A stretch of DNA of 64,000 nucleotides. Origin: a candidate division TA06 bacterium. GTDB lineage: Bacteria > Edwardsbacteria > AC1 > EtOH8. Both the position numbers and the translations under genes were made by a program. Location: the NCBI GenBank assembly GCA_016235665.1, contig JACRJI010000016.1, positions 248,001-312,000 of the forward strand. The letters run 5' to 3'. Of this stretch, positions 62,001-64,000 are shown in pieces (the stretch's first letter is position 1; the number at the start of each line of letters is the position of its first letter). The notes under the pieces are model-generated. The model had not been told where the DNA came from. It saw nothing but the letters and a program-made list of their open reading frames with translations, and searched no databases.

Positions 62001-62217
62001 ATGGATTACTTCCGCCTTCTACCTGACATAACTGACCGAAATTGGTTATGCCTGCCATGATGTTGTTTTTATACAGCCCCTTCCAGTTGTATACTTTTCC
62101 TGAATTTTGGCCGCTGTTTTCAACCGAGGGCCGGGCATAAGCACTGCCCGCAACCAAGGCAAATACTGCAATAAGCAGCAGGCTTAGGCACAGGGCACGA
62201 TTTAATAGGGTTTTCAT
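59095..62217 (-). CDS. Large secreted protein with C-terminal sorting tail (1,040 aa)
   Basis: A signal peptide (LNRALCLSLLLIAVFALVAG) is followed by beta-rich sequence without a domain I can name. It includes fibronectin-like parts near residues 430-620 (PKAPGLTVIAGNRKALISW, YYYSVTAYGIN). The last 95 residues are a sorting tail (VVPNPYLVRNTW, IKIFTIAGNLIKVL, ASGVYIYHV). Proteins of this type commonly sit next to TonB-dependent receptors and PorV in FCB-like bacteria, as here. I chose ATG 62215-62217; AGGAGG lies 12 bp upstream, a rather long spacing. Confidence 0.88.
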   Translation of the reverse strand: MKTLLNRALCLSLLLIAVFALVAGSAYARPSVENSGQNSGKVYNWKGLYKNNIMAGITNFGQLCQVEGGSNPFCFWPAPARDGNGDPIAPLMNYVFGWGLWVGGQVKTVRIIPGVTRDTLVTQGYNPSNSKYEYTPGGVVAGVPASPTSSAAKLYSSLEPGWAAKDGNSVVNSVEDTWCQYNDYNVNNHLTGRPLKIQVTQTTYQWNYPSNTDIIFFIFDVKNTGPDTIFDAYLAPTTDCDIGGEADPYQNDVCYWDSTTNMGYQYNSINSEPGWNQQPGCVGFMFLESPVPNKSFTAPDGWHIEPPAGPWDTLPDGSFKKIGLYAFKVFNRAIDPPTDVEQYQELAGYDYMTGIFKRLDSKPSPNDQRFMESTGPIDLYPGTSARTIVALICAKFDYSNLGVDDTLAIKELRQKAKTAKAIYDLGWLLPGPPKAPGLTVIAGNRKALISWDKSSWDLPDSSLTNPDSSLMNYDAGLKYYYRVVTKDTLDVSKFDPNYRKYSFEGIKLYKSLDGSAWQLMSQWDIANRFKVTKRGLEIMGPDTLFTGLTNYYQFNPAYIPSGTTGLFVSDQGLDSVFATNADNAGLSYSYNDENLINGNTYYYSVTAYGINFNSVKTTDSATNITSIVNKTGQYFETAISGNVRSVIPRTDPGDYVPSSWMVTANSGLSYGKSLFVTPSLDVPKLVKTASYKQVFGPVTRGAKGSNGWYIPQISYKVLDANDSIIIPLTTVSLTYDSTVVGWVKPAFLYSPSGNYITVKNQIANVTPSSFGIYKVEPWYRGTDTTWCYVSNDWRWAFRGSVLKIIWHVIKGGGDTLVSNDTLSCEVWDETNNTLIQSDTLSLGAITTSGWNFGATTAGTGRTIMSSASSFARKWMNVCGIRLYFNNPNKTGVGLNMTWATHPVEGEIWRIYPFGVTVPTEGEYQVISVKEASWTTVVDWARVKVVPNPYLVRNTWETSNERSKLQFINLPAKCTIKIFTIAGNLIKVLEHENDSQTTQGGTAWWDPMLTMNNQNIASGVYIYHVSAPGIGTHIGKFAVIK

Positions 62218-62268
62218 ATTTGCCGTTAACCTCCTAAAAGTATTTTGTTGCAACGTTGCCTTTAATCG

Positions 62269-64000
62269 TTAAAAGTTTACGCTGACGAAGAGCCTCAGTT
62301 CACGCCCAACTCCATAGGGGAATCCGTTAGCGCCATGCTTGGAAAGTTCCTCGTTGGATTTAAGCGCGGCGTAATAATGTTCCTCGGCCGAAACATAGTC
62401 GTCGTGGTTCAAGTCAGCCCGGTAATTATAGTACGGATTTGGGCTGCGGGGATCATTGTCTAGGTACCGTGTAATGGGCTGTCTATATTGTTCTAAAAGG
62501 CCTCCCGCTAAGGCACCGTTATCAATCGGGTCGCCGGTATTGGAATAGACGGTATTTACATTTTTGTTGTTGAATAAATTCTCGATTTCCGCCACCAGAT
62601 TATAATTCAGGCGCCAGATGGAAAAAGACCGGCTCAACCGCAGATTGGTGCTAGTAGTCCAAGGCATACGTGAACTGTTGGTGATTTCAAGCTTTTTTCC
62701 CTTGGAAGTGGTCCGGGTGTAGGGCAGGCCGCTGGCCAAAGTTGAAGACAGGTTAACACTGAAATTTTCCAATGGCCTGACACCAAACAACTTGGGTCCG
62801 TCGCCTTTTTCGGTATTAAGCGAAATATCGGCCATAAGGTTATGTCTCTGATCGAATTCCAAATAATAATCCTGGACCGGCACCCAATCGGTACCGGAAA
62901 AATACTGGTAATTGGACAGCTCGCCTACCCATGAACTGCTGCCCTTGGCCACCGATAGGCCGTAAGAAGCGTTACCCGACAACATTCTTGTGAACTGCAT
63001 GTTCAGTTGAATCTCTGCTCCCTTGACATTTCCGTATTCGGTATCCTTGTACAGATAATAGTTGCCCGAAGGAAGCACAATGTTTTCCTGACCCAGCAGG
63101 TGGTAGATATCCTTGTAATATGAAGTCAGGTTCATCAAGAATGATTGTGAGAATTGATGCTGTAAGCCGATCTCGAAAGCCACCGTCTGTTGAGCGTTCA
63201 AGTCTGGATTGCCTAATCTGGTGACAGCCTGCGAAGCAGTATTATTGATGTCGGCATACAGGTACTGCAGATCAGGACTCTGGAAGAAATGTCCGTAGGA
63301 AAACCGGAAGGCGGTCTTTTCGGAGATTGGGAAGGAAATTCCTAGGCGGGGAGATATCTTATATTTTGCCTTGGAATCCACAAATTCAATATGGGCCGCA
63401 TTCGGATCCAACGGATCCATGGGGGTCAATACCTCATAATCAACCGGGCGCTTGGCATGGGCCGACAGCAGGTCCATCCGCACGCCGACATTGACGATCA
63501 TACCCTTGAATTCCATTTTATCCTGAACATAACCGTTGGCTTGGAACGGATAATAGGTGTAATCGTCAGGAGAGAAAAGATAATAAACGGTTCCGTCTTC
63601 TCTGATGTCGCTGCTGGCAGGATAGCTAACGCTGTGGAATTTTATCTTATTGAATTTAGTCTCTGCACCAGCTTTCAACTGATGCAATTTGTTAAGCTGG
63701 GTGGTAAAATCGACCTTGCCCAGCGCATATTCCGACTGGCGCTGTGACGGGAACGGAAAGTCTCCTCCCACAAAGAAACCGTTTATGCCGTAGGGATTCA
63801 ATGTGGGGTCGCTGGTATAATATGTGGCATATCCATCCGTAGTGTCTCCGTTGTATAACGGACTGTTGGGATTGGTGAAAAATTTCCTGGCATAAAACTC
63901 TTTGAACTCGTAATCGGAAAACCAACCCTCATACCCTTCTTTGTTGTATTTCCGTACGCCATTGGTGGTCTTGGTCATGAAATAAGCCAAGTTGGCCGTA
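62269..64000 (-). CDS. TonB-dependent receptor, N-terminus beyond the window
   Basis: Outer-membrane active transporter; only the C-terminal barrel (at least 577 residues) is present. Marks: alternating strands such as FRFSYGHFFQSPDLQYLYAD and GNPDLNAQQTVAFEIGLQHQ, NVKGAEIQLNMQF, and the final strand ELRLFVSVNF with the terminal aromatic. The frame is open to the window edge, so the plug and TonB box are missing. It is 51 bp upstream of the 1,040-aa secreted protein and probably heads that operon. Ligand unknown. Confidence 0.92.
   Translation of the reverse strand, partial: TANLAYFMTKTTNGVRKYNKEGYEGWFSDYEFKEFYARKFFTNPNSPLYNGDTTDGYATYYTSDPTLNPYGINGFFVGGDFPFPSQRQSEYALGKVDFTTQLNKLHQLKAGAETKFNKIKFHSVSYPASSDIREDGTVYYLFSPDDYTYYPFQANGYVQDKMEFKGMIVNVGVRMDLLSAHAKRPVDYEVLTPMDPLDPNAAHIEFVDSKAKYKISPRLGISFPISEKTAFRFSYGHFFQSPDLQYLYADINNTASQAVTRLGNPDLNAQQTVAFEIGLQHQFSQSFLMNLTSYYKDIYHLLGQENIVLPSGNYYLYKDTEYGNVKGAEIQLNMQFTRMLSGNASYGLSVAKGSSSWVGELSNYQYFSGTDWVPVQDYYLEFDQRHNLMADISLNTEKGDGPKLFGVRPLENFSVNLSSTLASGLPYTRTTSKGKKLEITNSSRMPWTTSTNLRLSRSFSIWRLNYNLVAEIENLFNNKNVNTVYSNTGDPIDNGALAGGLLEQYRQPITRYLDNDPRSPNPYYNYRADLNHDDYVSAEEHYYAALKSNEELSKHGANGFPYGVGRELRLFVSVNF

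Overview
This 64-kb window comes from a bacterium with fairly GC-rich coding sequence, two-membrane biology (BamD, TonB-dependent receptor, PorV-like barrel) and a predominantly anaerobic redox toolkit (flavodiiron protein, rubredoxin, ferritin). Several very large secreted proteins end in the 'FlgD-like / Por-secretion' tail typical of the FCB supergroup and neighbouring candidate phyla. I would place it tentatively in an uncultivated FCB-like lineage (for example the Edwardsbacteria / TA06 / WOR-3 sphere). That placement is an inference from gene style, not from a marker tree. All 49 protein-coding genes I support lie on the minus strand. I found no rRNA, tRNA or CRISPR array.

Reading from high to low coordinates, which is the direction of transcription: 64.0-54.5 kb is a cell-surface block with a TonB-dependent receptor (cut by the window end), a 1,040-residue secreted protein with a sorting tail, a PorV/PorQ-family barrel, a clostripain-type protease with a sorting tail and a lipoprotein. 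At 54.4-48.8 kb are smc, a CorA-type transporter with an altered GMN motif, and ftsY carrying an in-frame repeat insertion. At 48.8-43.5 kb is a complete riboflavin operon (ribD-ribE-ribBA-ribH) followed by nusB and a phosphoesterase. It is driven by a clear promoter and an FMN riboswitch whose terminator hairpin also hides the ribD ribosome-binding site. At 43.5-43.1 kb is a non-coding, highly structured spacer.

From 43.1 to 34.4 kb come a glycosyltransferase, a flippase-like membrane protein, a small outer-membrane-type protein, then fmt-DUF116-rsmB-two PASTA proteins-rpe-flavin reductase-rubredoxin. The PASTA pair sits where many bacteria keep the PrkC kinase. The flavin reductase, rubredoxin, flavodiiron protein and ferritin together look like an oxygen and iron defence module. 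At 32.4-31.0 kb a single AT-rich secreted-protein gene is bounded tightly by two nearly identical 58-bp direct repeats.

From 31.0 to 20.4 kb is conserved housekeeping: ffh, rpsP-khpA-rimM-trmD-rplS-rnhB-yraN, an AT-rich type II restriction-modification pair, yifB, bamD and nadD. nadD overlaps a 1,075-residue fusion of PqqD-like domain, site-2-type metalloprotease and two cyclic-nucleotide-binding domains. Downstream, at 17.2-15.2 kb, are an ORF6N protein, an orphan secreted protein, a zinc-finger protein and a small protein whose N-terminus resembles a Franean1_4349/Os1348-type RiPP leader. This neighbourhood is the best candidate in the window for an undescribed peptide-maturation or regulated-proteolysis system.

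The last part, 15.1-0.8 kb, holds two giant secreted proteins (2,830 and 1,588 residues) and a FecR-domain protein. The window ends inside glyQS. Short dispersed palindromic repeats recur in the spacers and have also entered the fmt and ftsY coding sequences and the variable arm of the FMN riboswitch.
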